Assembly: GCF_011927635.1 (NCBI RefSeq)
Contig: NZ_JAATJB010000004.1
Coordinates: 1 to 64,000, forward strand
Direction of reading: 5' to 3'
Source: Sphingomonas trueperi
GTDB lineage: Bacteria > Pseudomonadota > Alphaproteobacteria > Sphingomonadales > Sphingomonadaceae
Length of the DNA stretch: 64,000 nucleotides
Under the pieces are notes generated by a model. It worked only from the letters and a program-made list of their open reading frames with translations, searched no databases and was not told the origin of the DNA. This document shows, piece after piece, positions 9,009 through 17,881 of this stretch. The position numbers were made by a program, and so were the translations under genes. The first letter of the stretch is position 1. Every line of letters begins with the position of its first letter.

Positions 9009-9167
9009 ACCACCATTTGCGCCTTGCCGCAGCTCATTGCGGGACAACCCTTTTCCCCAGCTTTTTCGCTGCAAACGCTGTCGCAGCCGATTGCAATTCA
9101 CATCGGCGTTTCGCAAATGTTCTGGGGGCATTTTGCGGGTACGACCCCCGGCAGCTGGGGGTATCAC

Positions 9168-10415
9168 GTGTTAACCGATGCGAAGTGCCGCGCGGCGAAG
9201 CCGACGGGCAAGGCATACAAGCTCTCGGATTCGCGCGGCCTATATCTATTTGTCACGGCCACGGGCTATCGTTCGTGGCGCTGCAAATATCGCTTGCGCG
9301 GCAAGGAACGAGCCCTCGTGCTCGGCGCCTACCCGGACATGCCACTGAGCAGAGCGCGGGACGCGCGGGACGCCGCAGCTCCCATGCTTCGCGATGGGCA
9401 GGACCCGTCGTTAGTGAAGAAGCGCGGTGCCCCCACTGGCACCCCCACGCTCAAGCAGTTGGCGGAAGACTGGATTGGGGTACAGAAAGCGACCTGGGTA
9501 CCCCGTCACGCGCGGGACGTGCTGCGCAGCCTGGAGCGGGACGTGTTTCCGGTTTTGGGGGAAGCGCTGATCACGGAGATCACGCCCCCCGACGTGCTTC
9601 GTCTGCTCCGCGCGATCGAGTCGCGGCCGGCGATCGAGACGGCGCATCGGGTTTGCCAGCGCCTCGAAGTGGTCTTTGCCTTCGGGATTGCATCCGGCCA
9701 GTCGAGTGGCAATCCCGCCGCGGAGGTGCATGCTGCGCTCAAGCCGGTGAAGCGTGGGCGGCAGCCGGCGCTCCGCAACCTGCAGGAAGCCCAGCAGCTA
9801 TTGCTGGAGAGCGAAAAGCAGCCGGGACAGCCTCTAGTCAAGATCGCGTCGCGCTTGCTGGCGCTCACTGCGGTACGACCTGGGGTGATTCGCCTCGCAC
9901 AGCCGGACGAGCTCGAGGACCTGGACGGCACGGCCCCGATCTGACGCATTCCTGCCGAGAAGATGAAATTGTCGCTCGAACGGAAGAACGATGCCGCCTT
10001 CGAGTTCGTGGTGCCGCTCTCGCGACAAGCCGTCGAGCTGTTCAAGTTGGCGATTCGGCTCACCAAACCTGGACCGTACTTGTTCCCGAATCTGCGCCAC
10101 GCGCACCGACCGATGAGCGACGCGGCGATCGGCACGATGTACAATCGCCTTTCCGAATTTCGCGGGCGGCACGTTCCGCACGGATGGCGCTCGACCTTCT
10201 CGACGGCAATGAACGAGCTGGCCGAGCGCGAGAACAGGCCAGGCGACCAGGCCGTCATAGATCTCATGCTGGCCCACAAGCCGAAAGGTGTGGAGTTCGC
10301 CTACAACCGGGCGGCGTATATGCCGCGGCGGCGGGAGATTGCGCAGCTGTGGGCAGACATGCTGACCGACGGCTTGCCTGCGCCCGATACGCTGCTGGAC
10401 CTTCCGCGCCGCTGA
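9168..10415 (+). pseudogene. int: P4-type (DUF4102) tyrosine integrase, interrupted by an in-frame TGA
   Basis: The GTG start at 9168 (LTDAKCRAAKP follows) has GGGGG seven bases upstream. The N-terminal DUF4102 arm-binding domain (about 1-85) and core-binding domain (about 95-180) are present. The catalytic domain shows the first Arg in LTAVRPG, HGWR and a C-terminal AYNRAAYMPRRREIAQLWADML-like helix carrying the Tyr region. At 9942-9944 the frame reads TGA exactly where homologues have Trp (...TAPI-stop-RIPAEKMKL), and continues unbroken to 10415: one TGG to TGA change. The stop removes the HxxR and Tyr residues, so the element is probably immobile unless the stop is read through. Confidence 0.88.
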
Positions 10416-10437
10416 CGCTCGCCCGCGGGGGCCGCGC

Positions 10438-12459
10438 ATGACGGCCCGTTCCGTACGCCAGATCCTCAAGGGCGTGAGCGCCAGCCTGCAGGGCAAGACG
10501 CGCGGCCCGGATCACGATCCCGAGGGCAAGCGCCGTACACCGCATCGCGACAGCTACGACGTCGACGACGCGCGGGCGAAGCCCTGGCGGCCGATCGGCG
10601 ACGGCAGCGTCGGCCAGGGCATCGCGCACCGCGAGGCGCTGATCCAGACCGCGAAGGAGCTGTTCCAGCATCTCTGGCGCGAGTACCCCCTCGCCGAGAT
10701 TCGCCAAGCACGCCAGCGGCACGCCGCGCTTTCGGCCGAGCTCGACCAGTACGTAGCCGGCGCCGAGGCCGCGCCGGGGCGCCCCGCCCTTCTTCGCCAG
10801 GAGCTCGGCAAAGTCAGCAGCTACCTGCTGGCCGCAGACGGGCGGCTGCGGCGCATCGACATCACCGTGCTTGAGGCGCTGCTCCAGACGATCGACTTCG
10901 CCACCGGCCGCCTGTTCCCCGCGATTGAGACGATCGCCGCGCGCGCCGGTTGCCACCGGAACAGCGTGATCGCGGCGCTCCAGCGCCTACGCGACCACGG
11001 CTTCATTGCTTGGGTGCGGCGCACGGTCAAAACCGCCAACGAAGGCGAGTTTGCCCCGCAGCGCGAACAGACCAGTAACGCCTACTATTTCGAGCATCGC
11101 GCCAAGATGACCGGGCGGGTTTTCCAGCGCTACTGCCAGCTCCTGGTGGTTAAGCTCCGCCGCCTGGGCAAGGTGCCGAATGCGATCACGAACCGCGGCC
11201 CCCGCGAGCCGCGGGACCCTGCCCTCCGCCAGGCGCTCGCCGCCCTCGCCGAGCTGACCAACAAGACCCTCAAGGGCGACATGTCGAAGCTGGGCAACCT
11301 GTTCGAGGATGCCCAGGTGCAGCAGGGCCTGCGCCCGCTGATCGCCAATATGGAGGAATATCGCCGCATCCGCGCGGCGGCGCTGGCGGCCGGCGGCACT
11401 ACCGATCGCGACTTCGCCGAGCGCATGAAGGACTCGGCCGAGCAGACCAGGCGCCTGCAGGTGAGCGGCACCGCGCTTGCGGTCACGCTCGGCGCCAAGC
11501 TGCTCCCCACCGTCAACGCCGTGCTCGAGCGCGCGAACGCCTTCACCGACCGCGTCACGAAGTGGACCGCCGCCAACCCGGGCCTGGCGCGGTCGCTGGC
11601 CGTGGGGGCCGCCGCCTTCGCTGCCCTGTTCCTTGTGCTCGGCGGCGGCGCGATCCTGATCGCCGGCCTGGCCGCGCCCTTTGCGGCACTTGCCGCTACG
11701 GCGTCCCTGATCGGCGTCGGCATGCTGCCGCTGATCGGGATCGTCGGCGGCGTGGCGCTCGTCGCCGCGGTCTATGCGATCTACGCCAATTGGGGAGCGA
11801 TCAGCACCTGGTTCGCCGGGCTGTGGGAGAGCATCAAGTCGGCGACTTGGTCCGCGATCCAGTTCGTCGGCCGCGTACTGCTGAGCTTCTCCCCCGTGGG
11901 GCTGATGATCCAGGGCTTCATGGCACTGCTCGCCTGGATGCGCGGGCCGCTGGGGCAGCGCATGATTGCAGCGGGCGGCGATATCGTGCGCGGCATCATC
12001 ACCGGCATCACCGGCATGCTGGGACGGCTCAAGGATACGATCGTTGGGGCGGCATCGGCGGCGGCGAGCTGGTTCAAGAGCAAGCTCGGTATTCACTCGC
12101 CCTCGCGCGTGTTCGCGTCGTTCGGCGGCTTCATGATGCAGGGGCTCGATCAGGGACTCGCACGCGATCAGGACCGCCCCGTCGACCGGATCGACGGCCT
12201 CACCAGCCGCCTCGCCAACGCGGTCGCCACCGGCACTGCGGCGCTGGCGATCGGCGCCGGCAGCGCAGCACCGGCAGCAGCGCGGCCGAGCGCTGCCCCC
12301 GCCGCGCTTGGCCCGGTGACGATCGTGATCCAGCAGCTTCCCGGCCAGTCGGAGCGCGATCTCGCCCGCGCCGTTCGCGCCGAGCTCGAGAGGCTCACCC
12401 GCGTCGGCGCCGGCCGCCGCACGTCGATGGCCGACCGCCCCGATGGAGATGACCTGTGA
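10438..12459 (+). CDS. Chimera: HTH replication-type protein fused to C-terminal phage tail tape measure protein
   Basis: 673 residues in one frame. Residues 1 to about 250 resemble the winged-HTH replication/plasmid-type proteins found beside DUF4102 integrases (IDITVLEALL, FATGRLFPAIETIAARAGCH, then GFIAWVRR). From about residue 262 the sequence is a tape measure protein (TP901/P2 type): LTNKTLKGDMSKLGNLF, long hydrophobic stretches at about 385-445, and a C-terminal SKLGIHSPSRVFASFGG. The two families are unrelated, so the gene arose by a deletion joining them in frame near 11200-11260. It is probably non-functional as either protein. Its stop overlaps the next start (GTGA). Confidence 0.75.
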   Translation: MTARSVRQILKGVSASLQGKTRGPDHDPEGKRRTPHRDSYDVDDARAKPWRPIGDGSVGQGIAHREALIQTAKELFQHLWREYPLAEIRQARQRHAALSAELDQYVAGAEAAPGRPALLRQELGKVSSYLLAADGRLRRIDITVLEALLQTIDFATGRLFPAIETIAARAGCHRNSVIAALQRLRDHGFIAWVRRTVKTANEGEFAPQREQTSNAYYFEHRAKMTGRVFQRYCQLLVVKLRRLGKVPNAITNRGPREPRDPALRQALAALAELTNKTLKGDMSKLGNLFEDAQVQQGLRPLIANMEEYRRIRAAALAAGGTTDRDFAERMKDSAEQTRRLQVSGTALAVTLGAKLLPTVNAVLERANAFTDRVTKWTAANPGLARSLAVGAAAFAALFLVLGGGAILIAGLAAPFAALAATASLIGVGMLPLIGIVGGVALVAAVYAIYANWGAISTWFAGLWESIKSATWSAIQFVGRVLLSFSPVGLMIQGFMALLAWMRGPLGQRMIAAGGDIVRGIITGITGMLGRLKDTIVGAASAAASWFKSKLGIHSPSRVFASFGGFMMQGLDQGLARDQDRPVDRIDGLTSRLANAVATGTAALAIGAGSAAPAAARPSAAPAALGPVTIVIQQLPGQSERDLARAVRAELERLTRVGAGRRTSMADRPDGDDL

Positions 12460-12845
12460 AGCTCTTGAGCCTGGGCATGTTCGTCTTCGCGATCGACACG
12501 CTCGCCTATGACGAGCTGCAGCGCAAACGCGCCTGGCGCTTCGCGACGAACGGGCGCGTCGGCGCCAAGGATGCGATCCAGTTCACCGGCGCCGATCTGG
12601 AGACGGTGACGCTCTCGGGCAGCACCCATGTCGAACTGGCGGACGGCCGCGTCTCGCTCGACCAGCTGATCGACATGGCGGCCGAGGGCGAGGAGTGGCC
12701 TTTGGTCGACGGTCGCGGCAATGTCCTCGGCCACTTCGTCATCACCGCGATCGACGAACGACACCGCCACTTCCTCCCCGATGGCCGGCCGCGCCAGATC
12801 GATTTCGGCATCGACCTGCTCGAAGCGCCGGATGCCGCCGCATGA
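12456..12845 (+). CDS. Phage tail protein U (P2 GpU family)
   Basis: 129 residues. The start MFVFAIDTLAYDELQRKRAWRF and the DAIQFTGADLETVTLSG segment are typical of P2-like GpU, which acts at the tail terminus during tail completion. It starts with GTG overlapping the previous stop (GTGA) and ends overlapping the next gene (ATGA), as in intact tail operons. In P2-like phages a small LysM-like GpX gene usually lies between U and D; it is absent here. The gene looks intact, but the tail module is only a remnant. Confidence 0.85.
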   Translation: MKLLSLGMFVFAIDTLAYDELQRKRAWRFATNGRVGAKDAIQFTGADLETVTLSGSTHVELADGRVSLDQLIDMAAEGEEWPLVDGRGNVLGHFVITAIDERHRHFLPDGRPRQIDFGIDLLEAPDAAA

Positions 12846-13857
12846 CGCCCACCGCCGATTTCCGCATCACGCTGGACGGCAAGGATCTGTCGCCCAGGAT
12901 CCGCCCGCGCCTGATCAGCCTGCGCCTCACCGAGAAGCGCGGGGGCGATGCCGACCAGCTCGACCTGGTGCTCGACGACAGCGACGGCCGCCTGGCCCTG
13001 CCGCCCGAGGGTGCGGTGCTCACCGTCGCGCTCGGCTGGAAGGCCGGCGACGGCGTCGCGATCGGCCTGGTCGACAAGGGCCGCTTCACGGTGGATACGG
13101 TGGAGCATAGCGGGCCGCCCGACACCGTCAGCATCCGCGCCAGCGCCGCGGACTTTGCCGGCAGCCTCACCACCCGCCGCGAGCAGAGCTGGCACGACAC
13201 CACGCTCGGCGCGATCGTCCAGGCGATCGCCGGCCGGCACCGGCTCCAGCCCCGCTGCGCGCCCGCGCTCGCCTCAATCGCCGTCCATGCCAAGGCGCAG
13301 GAGCGCGAAAGCGACATCGCGTTGCTGCGCCGCCTCGGCCGCGAGCATGACGCGGTGGCCACGATCAAGGCCGGGTGCCTGATCTTCGCGCCCATCGGCG
13401 CCGGCATCACCGCCACCGGCAAGCCCCTGCCCGGCGTCACCATCCGCCGCCGCGACGGCGATCGGCACAGCTACCGCGTCGAGAAGCGTGAGGCCGCCGG
13501 CAAGGTGGTGGCCGAGTGGCACGATCGCAAAGGCGCGAAGAAGCAGCAGGTGACGGCCGGCAGCAGCGACGGCGCCGAGCGCAAGCTATCCCGCGTCTAT
13601 GCCAGCGAAGCGGAAGCGAAGCGCGCCGCCGCGGCCGAGGCCAGGCGCGCGGGCCGCGCGCCGCGCAGCCTGGATCTCACCCTCGCCTTCGGCCGCGCGG
13701 ATCTCGCTCCCGAGCAGCCCGCCACCGCCCAAGGGTTCAAGGCCGATATCGATGCGCAGCGCTGGCTTATATCGGGGTGAACCACCGGTTAGACGATAGC
13801 GGCGGCTTTACCACCGCGGTGAAGCTGGAGCTTTCAGGAGGAACGCCGTTTGTATGA
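12842..13857 (+). pseudogene. Phage late control/baseplate hub protein D (P2 GpD family), frameshifted near its end
   Basis: About 338 residues when repaired. It starts at the ATG 12842 overlapping gpU. The N-terminal PTADFRITLDGKDLSPRI, DADQLDLVLDDSDG and the later RRDGDRHSYRVEKREAAGKVVAEWHD identify GpD. The frame stops at 13778-13780 (QRWLISG-stop), but the next frame continues with VNHRLDDSGGFTTAVKLE, the usual GpD C-terminus, to 13857. Adding one G to the GGGG run at 13774-13777 restores the reading, so a single-base deletion is the simplest explanation. Confidence 0.82.
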
Positions 13858-14016
13858 TGCGGTGGGAACAATCGCCGACAGTCCTGAAACGCGGTAGCGC
13901 GAGAAACACAATCTATTGACCTGTACCTCTCATCGTAGTTGCTTCGTTTCGATACTGGAACAACGTCCAACGGCGAGCGACTCGCTGGGCATGATATGAT
14001 TTCGCAGGGGGGCGAA

Positions 14017-15588
14017 ATGTACTACTCGAGAGCGGAATTGGAGCGATGGGTCGCGCGCGTAGACGACCACTCACGCGCGAGGGCGGATCGCGTCGAGAGC
14101 AGGCTCAACGAAGACGACGATCTTCGCAGCCGGGTTTTGGCGAAACCCGACCACCGCGAACGCATCTTCGCCGCTCTCGCTACCGGCGAAATTGGATACC
14201 TGCGCGACAGGCAGCGACAATGGGTTTCCTGGATCGAGGATAACCCACCGCACCTCTGGTTGAGCACATCGCCCACGGTGATTGTCGACTTGGATGATCG
14301 CACGGCTGACCTCCACGCGTTCCAACGCAAATATGGCTGTTCACCCCAGCAGTTCGCCCGACTTATTCGTCACAGGGGTCATGACCGACCAGGCCCGGTG
14401 CTCGTCAACCTGCGCGCCGACGATCTATCGCGCTATGTCACCGGCGGCGTCTCTCAGCTCGTCGGCTGCGTGCTGGCGGAGGTAGAGCATCATCCGGAGC
14501 GCTTCTACCGGCTGCAGCACGTACGAGCGGCCGCCTTCCGCCTGATGGGAGTGAATTGGTCGGAACTGTCAGCGCGGGCAGCTTGGGCCGGCCAGGGGTA
14601 TCGCAAGCTGCACTCCGCGTTGCTCGCGGAAAGATCGGAGGCAGGATACGAGGTCACCCGCGACGCCCAATGGCCGGTGCCGAACCAATTCGAGGGCAGG
14701 ATAGCCTATTACCTCGCCGTTCGCGACTTGGCCGCAAGGCACGGTGGCCCTCTGCTTGATGATCCTATCCTAGACGACTGGCTCCAGGGCGGCGGCGATG
14801 GCGTGCTAGAGGTTATGAAGGTCGGCGGGCAGTTGAAGGACCGGATGTCGCGGCTCTACCTGCACCATCATCTCCTGAGCGCACCACTCACAGGTGCCCT
14901 GGGCGGCGACTATGCCATGCTCGCGCGTGAGGTAGACCATGCATCCAAGACGCTGATCGATAAAAACGTTTTCACCCATGCGCTCGGTGCCGCGGCCGAG
15001 GGAGGACGCGTAGGACTGGCCACATGGATGTTCCGGCAGCAAGCCGGCATGGACCCAAGACCAGGACAAACGCCTCAGCATGTCGGCAAGGCACCTGTTT
15101 CGCGCTACCCCGACGACGATGAATTTGGCCAGTTCCTCAATCGCGTCGACCATAATCGAGTCGCGATATTGGCGAACCGAGGCGAAGTCTTAGACGAAAT
15201 GAACCAAGTGGTCGAACGCATCGCCAAGCGCCGCCGCCGCGCCCCGCGCCCACTCGATGTAGAGGAGGAAATCGCTCTTTTTCGCGACATGGTCGCTATC
15301 GGCGCAAAAGATGGTTGTCAGATTCCAGCAACGGTCTTGGCGGCCGCAGGCATGGCTGCGGCGGTTGCGACCGTAGCCACCGGATCCGATACTCCGACGG
15401 GAGTGGCTGCAGTGAGTCTAGCCGTTGGAAACTTCTGCACGGTGATCGAGAAGGCCAAAGGGGTACTCTCGAATCACAGCTGGGGCGAACCTATCGCAGA
15501 GCGCCTTGATCGTCTGGGAAATGGATTGTGTAAGAAGCGTCTAGACCGAGTTCGGATAGATCGGTTCGTCGGCACGCTGCGCGTGTGA
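14017..15588 (+). CDS. Hypothetical protein of unknown family, element cargo
   Basis: 523 residues from the ATG at 14017, which has AGGGGGG five bases upstream; a TTG at 13939 and an ATG at 13996 are in frame but have weaker ribosome sites. I do not recognise the family. The N-terminal half is charged and helical (ELERWVARVDDHSRARADRV), the middle contains LRADDLSRYVTGGVSQLVG and FEGRIAYYLAVRDLAARHGG, and the C-terminus has a basic KRRRR patch followed by one hydrophobic stretch (about 438-468, AAAGMAAAVATVATG). Codon use is visibly less GC-biased than in the neighbours, consistent with transfer. It sits alone between phage tail genes and the chemotaxis operon. Confidence 0.75.
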   Translation: MYYSRAELERWVARVDDHSRARADRVESRLNEDDDLRSRVLAKPDHRERIFAALATGEIGYLRDRQRQWVSWIEDNPPHLWLSTSPTVIVDLDDRTADLHAFQRKYGCSPQQFARLIRHRGHDRPGPVLVNLRADDLSRYVTGGVSQLVGCVLAEVEHHPERFYRLQHVRAAAFRLMGVNWSELSARAAWAGQGYRKLHSALLAERSEAGYEVTRDAQWPVPNQFEGRIAYYLAVRDLAARHGGPLLDDPILDDWLQGGGDGVLEVMKVGGQLKDRMSRLYLHHHLLSAPLTGALGGDYAMLAREVDHASKTLIDKNVFTHALGAAAEGGRVGLATWMFRQQAGMDPRPGQTPQHVGKAPVSRYPDDDEFGQFLNRVDHNRVAILANRGEVLDEMNQVVERIAKRRRRAPRPLDVEEEIALFRDMVAIGAKDGCQIPATVLAAAGMAAAVATVATGSDTPTGVAAVSLAVGNFCTVIEKAKGVLSNHSWGEPIAERLDRLGNGLCKKRLDRVRIDRFVGTLRV

Positions 15589-15818
15589 GCACGCTGGGGG
15601 GAATTCAAAATCTTCAGCAGGTGGCGGGCGAGCTGCAGTCCGCAGTCGACCACAATCGGTCAGCCTTTCGAACGATTGAACGTCCGATACTGCCGAAAGC
15701 AGCCGATGGCGCTGGTAAGAACGCCCCTCACCCGTCAAAGGGATGGCCTAGTTTGGTCCGGACGGGATCGTCAGAAACGCTTGATGATTCTCCGCCAAAG
15801 TCCTCGAACTGGCGGTAG
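15585..15818 (+). CDS. Possible small protein coupled to the preceding hypothetical gene
   Basis: 77 codons starting with GTG that overlaps the previous stop (GTGA). The product (MSTLGGIQNLQQVAG...) has no recognisable motif and its second half has low-complexity composition. It may be chance. The remaining stretch to 15944 contains only the presumed promoter and ribosome site (CTGGAG) of the MCP gene; no other feature is seen there. Confidence 0.25.
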   Translation: MSTLGGIQNLQQVAGELQSAVDHNRSAFRTIERPILPKAADGAGKNAPHPSKGWPSLVRTGSSETLDDSPPKSSNWR

Positions 15819-15944
15819 CACGCTGCCACAAACGCAGTCGGTCCCCGCATCGCTTAACGGCAGGTGCCCGCCGCTATGCGGATGCTGGCGCCGTCGTCCG
15901 CTGTGCTCTAAGCAGGCTGAAAGCCCAATATCCCTGGAGTTCTG

Positions 15945-17876
15945 ATGGCGCTGGTGAAGAAATCGACCCTTGGTGCTCGCGCAAAACGCGACAGGGAAGA
16001 ATCCACGGCGGCAGAGGCCAAGGTGGCATCGGCGCCCCTGCCGCAGGCGCGGGTCACCCGCCGGACGCGCCGCCCCGCCAATGCCATCGAGGGGATCGAC
16101 CAATCCGTTCAGGAACTGGCCAGCGGCATCGCCGAGGCCTCCGCCGCAGCGAGCGAGTTGCAGCGGGCGATGGACCATATCGCGAGCGGCGCCGAAGAAG
16201 CCGCCGGCGCAGCGCAGGAATCGCAGGGCCTCATCGCCTCGCTCAACGCCAATTTCAGGGACGCGAGCACGCGGGCCGAGGATGCGCGCCGCCAGATCGA
16301 GATCGTCCAGAACGCCTTTGCCGAGGTCGGCGTGCAGATCGAGATGTCGGTCGTCGCGATCGAGCTCAACGCCCAGCGCCAGCTTGCGACCGTCGCCGTG
16401 ATCGACGCGCTGGAGCAGGTAGCCGGGGAGATCGGCACGGTCGGCGTCAGCGTCGCCGATGTCGCCGACGAGACCAGCCTCCTTGCGCTCAACGCGACGA
16501 TCGAGGCAGCGCGGGCCGGCGATGCCGGCAGCGGCTTCGCGGTGGTGGCGGACGAGATTCGCGCACTGTCCGAAAGCTCCGAAGCCGGCGCGGGCGAGAT
16601 CCAGCAGCTGGCGGCGAGCGTCGTCGGCGAGGTGAACCGGGTGGTGCAGCAGGTGCGCGCGGCTTCCGAACTGGCCACGCGGGAGGCGCAGTCGGGCCGC
16701 GCTGTCGTCGTGCAGCTCAAAGAGGCGCGCGAGGAGCTGGCGGCGCTGGGTGCGGGCACGGCGGCGATCGTCCAAGCCTCGGCGGAGGCCGAGGCCGCCG
16801 CCGCGGAAGCCGAGCAAGGCGCCGAGCAGGTCGCAAGCGCCGCCGAGGAGCAATCGGCGGCCATCGCGCAGGCGCAGCAGGCGGTCGAGCAGCAGGGCAC
16901 GTCGCTGGAGGAAAGCCAGCGCACCGCCGAGATGCTGGGCGATCTGATCCAGGCGCTGGAGGGCGACGGCGCGAACCAGGGCGCGGTCGAGCAGATCGCC
17001 GCTGCGGCCGAGGAACTGTCGGCAACGGTGCAGGAGCTTTCGGGTGCCTCGGGCGAGATCCTGGTCGCGCTCGAACAGATCGCGCGCGGCACCCAGGTCC
17101 AGGCGTCCGCGACCATGCAGGCCGATACGGCGATGGGCCAGATCGAGGGGTTGGCCGAGGTGCTGCAGGCGCGCGCCTCCGCGGCCGCCGAGCGGATCGG
17201 CGCCATCGTCGAGGGCGTCGTGATAAGCGGCGCGGCGATCGAACGGGTGGCGGGCGGCGTCGAGCATGGTCTGGCGGAGCTTCGCGCCGTGCTCGATCTA
17301 CTGGCCGCGCTGGCGGATACGGCGCGCGGCATCGACAAGATCATCGGCAAGCTCGCGCTGATCTCGGTGCAGACCAACATGCTCGCGGTGAGCGGCTCGG
17401 TGGAGGCGACGCGCGCGGGCGAGGCCGGGCGCGGCTTCACCCTGGTGGCGGGCGACATCCGCAAGCTCGCGCAGGATTCGGCGACGCGCGCCGATCGCGC
17501 GGCGGACATCGTGCGCACGATGCAGGAGCAGATCGCGACGGTGCGCCGCGACCTCGAACAGGTGATCGGCGCGGCCGAAGTGGAAATCGGGCGCAACCGT
17601 GCGTTCGTCGAGCGCTTCCGCTCGATGATCGAGGACCTGCAGGCGGCGCGCGGCGCGAACGATGCGATCCTCGCGGGAACGCAGGACATCCTGCGCTCCG
17701 TGCGCGAGATCCGCAGCGGCACCACCCAGATCGCCGAAGCGGCGGATCTGGCGAACGGTGCCGCGCGCGAGGCCGGCGCCGCCGCGCGCCAGCAGGCGCA
17801 GGGGGCCGAGTTGCTGGCCGCCGCGATCGAGGAAATCGCTCAGATCGCGACCGCAATCGCCGCGCAGGCGGCCTGA
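15945..17876 (+). CDS. Soluble methyl-accepting chemotaxis protein with two signalling tips
   Basis: 643 residues, almost entirely coiled coil, with no transmembrane segment or recognised sensory domain. Two MCP hairpin tips are visible: one at about 175-210 ([20 protein letters not shown], then [10 protein letters not shown]) and a second at about 468-510 ([20 protein letters not shown], then [15 protein letters not shown]). The second is diverged from the usual NLLALNAAVEAARAGE. It should organise CheA/CheW arrays in the cytoplasm. It is the first gene of the chemosensory operon; the CheW gene starts five bases after its stop. The ligand is unknown. Confidence 0.88.
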   Translation: MALVKKSTLGARAKRDREESTAAEAKVASAPLPQARVTRRTRRPANAIEGIDQSVQELASGIAEASAAASELQRAMDHIASGAEEAAGAAQESQGLIASLNANFRDASTRAEDARRQIEIVQNAFAEVGVQIEMSVVAIELNAQRQLATVAVIDALEQVAGEIGTVGVSVADVADETSLLALNATIEAARAGDAGSGFAVVADEIRALSESSEAGAGEIQQLAASVVGEVNRVVQQVRAASELATREAQSGRAVVVQLKEAREELAALGAGTAAIVQASAEAEAAAAEAEQGAEQVASAAEEQSAAIAQAQQAVEQQGTSLEESQRTAEMLGDLIQALEGDGANQGAVEQIAAAAEELSATVQELSGASGEILVALEQIARGTQVQASATMQADTAMGQIEGLAEVLQARASAAAERIGAIVEGVVISGAAIERVAGGVEHGLAELRAVLDLLAALADTARGIDKIIGKLALISVQTNMLAVSGSVEATRAGEAGRGFTLVAGDIRKLAQDSATRADRAADIVRTMQEQIATVRRDLEQVIGAAEVEIGRNRAFVERFRSMIEDLQAARGANDAILAGTQDILRSVREIRSGTTQIAEAADLANGAAREAGAAARQQAQGAELLAAAIEEIAQIATAIAAQAA

Positions 17877-17881
17877 ACGCG

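Noticed and set aside
8925..9167. Upstream extension of the integrase frame through tRNA-Ser
   Set aside because: The frame is open through the tRNA by chance; family similarity begins at the GTG 9168, which has a good ribosome site.
15760..15820. CTCCGCCAA as a right attachment site just after the left phage remnant
   Set aside because: Only nine bases match the tRNA end; the copy at 30268-30289 matches far better and lies at the accessory/host boundary.
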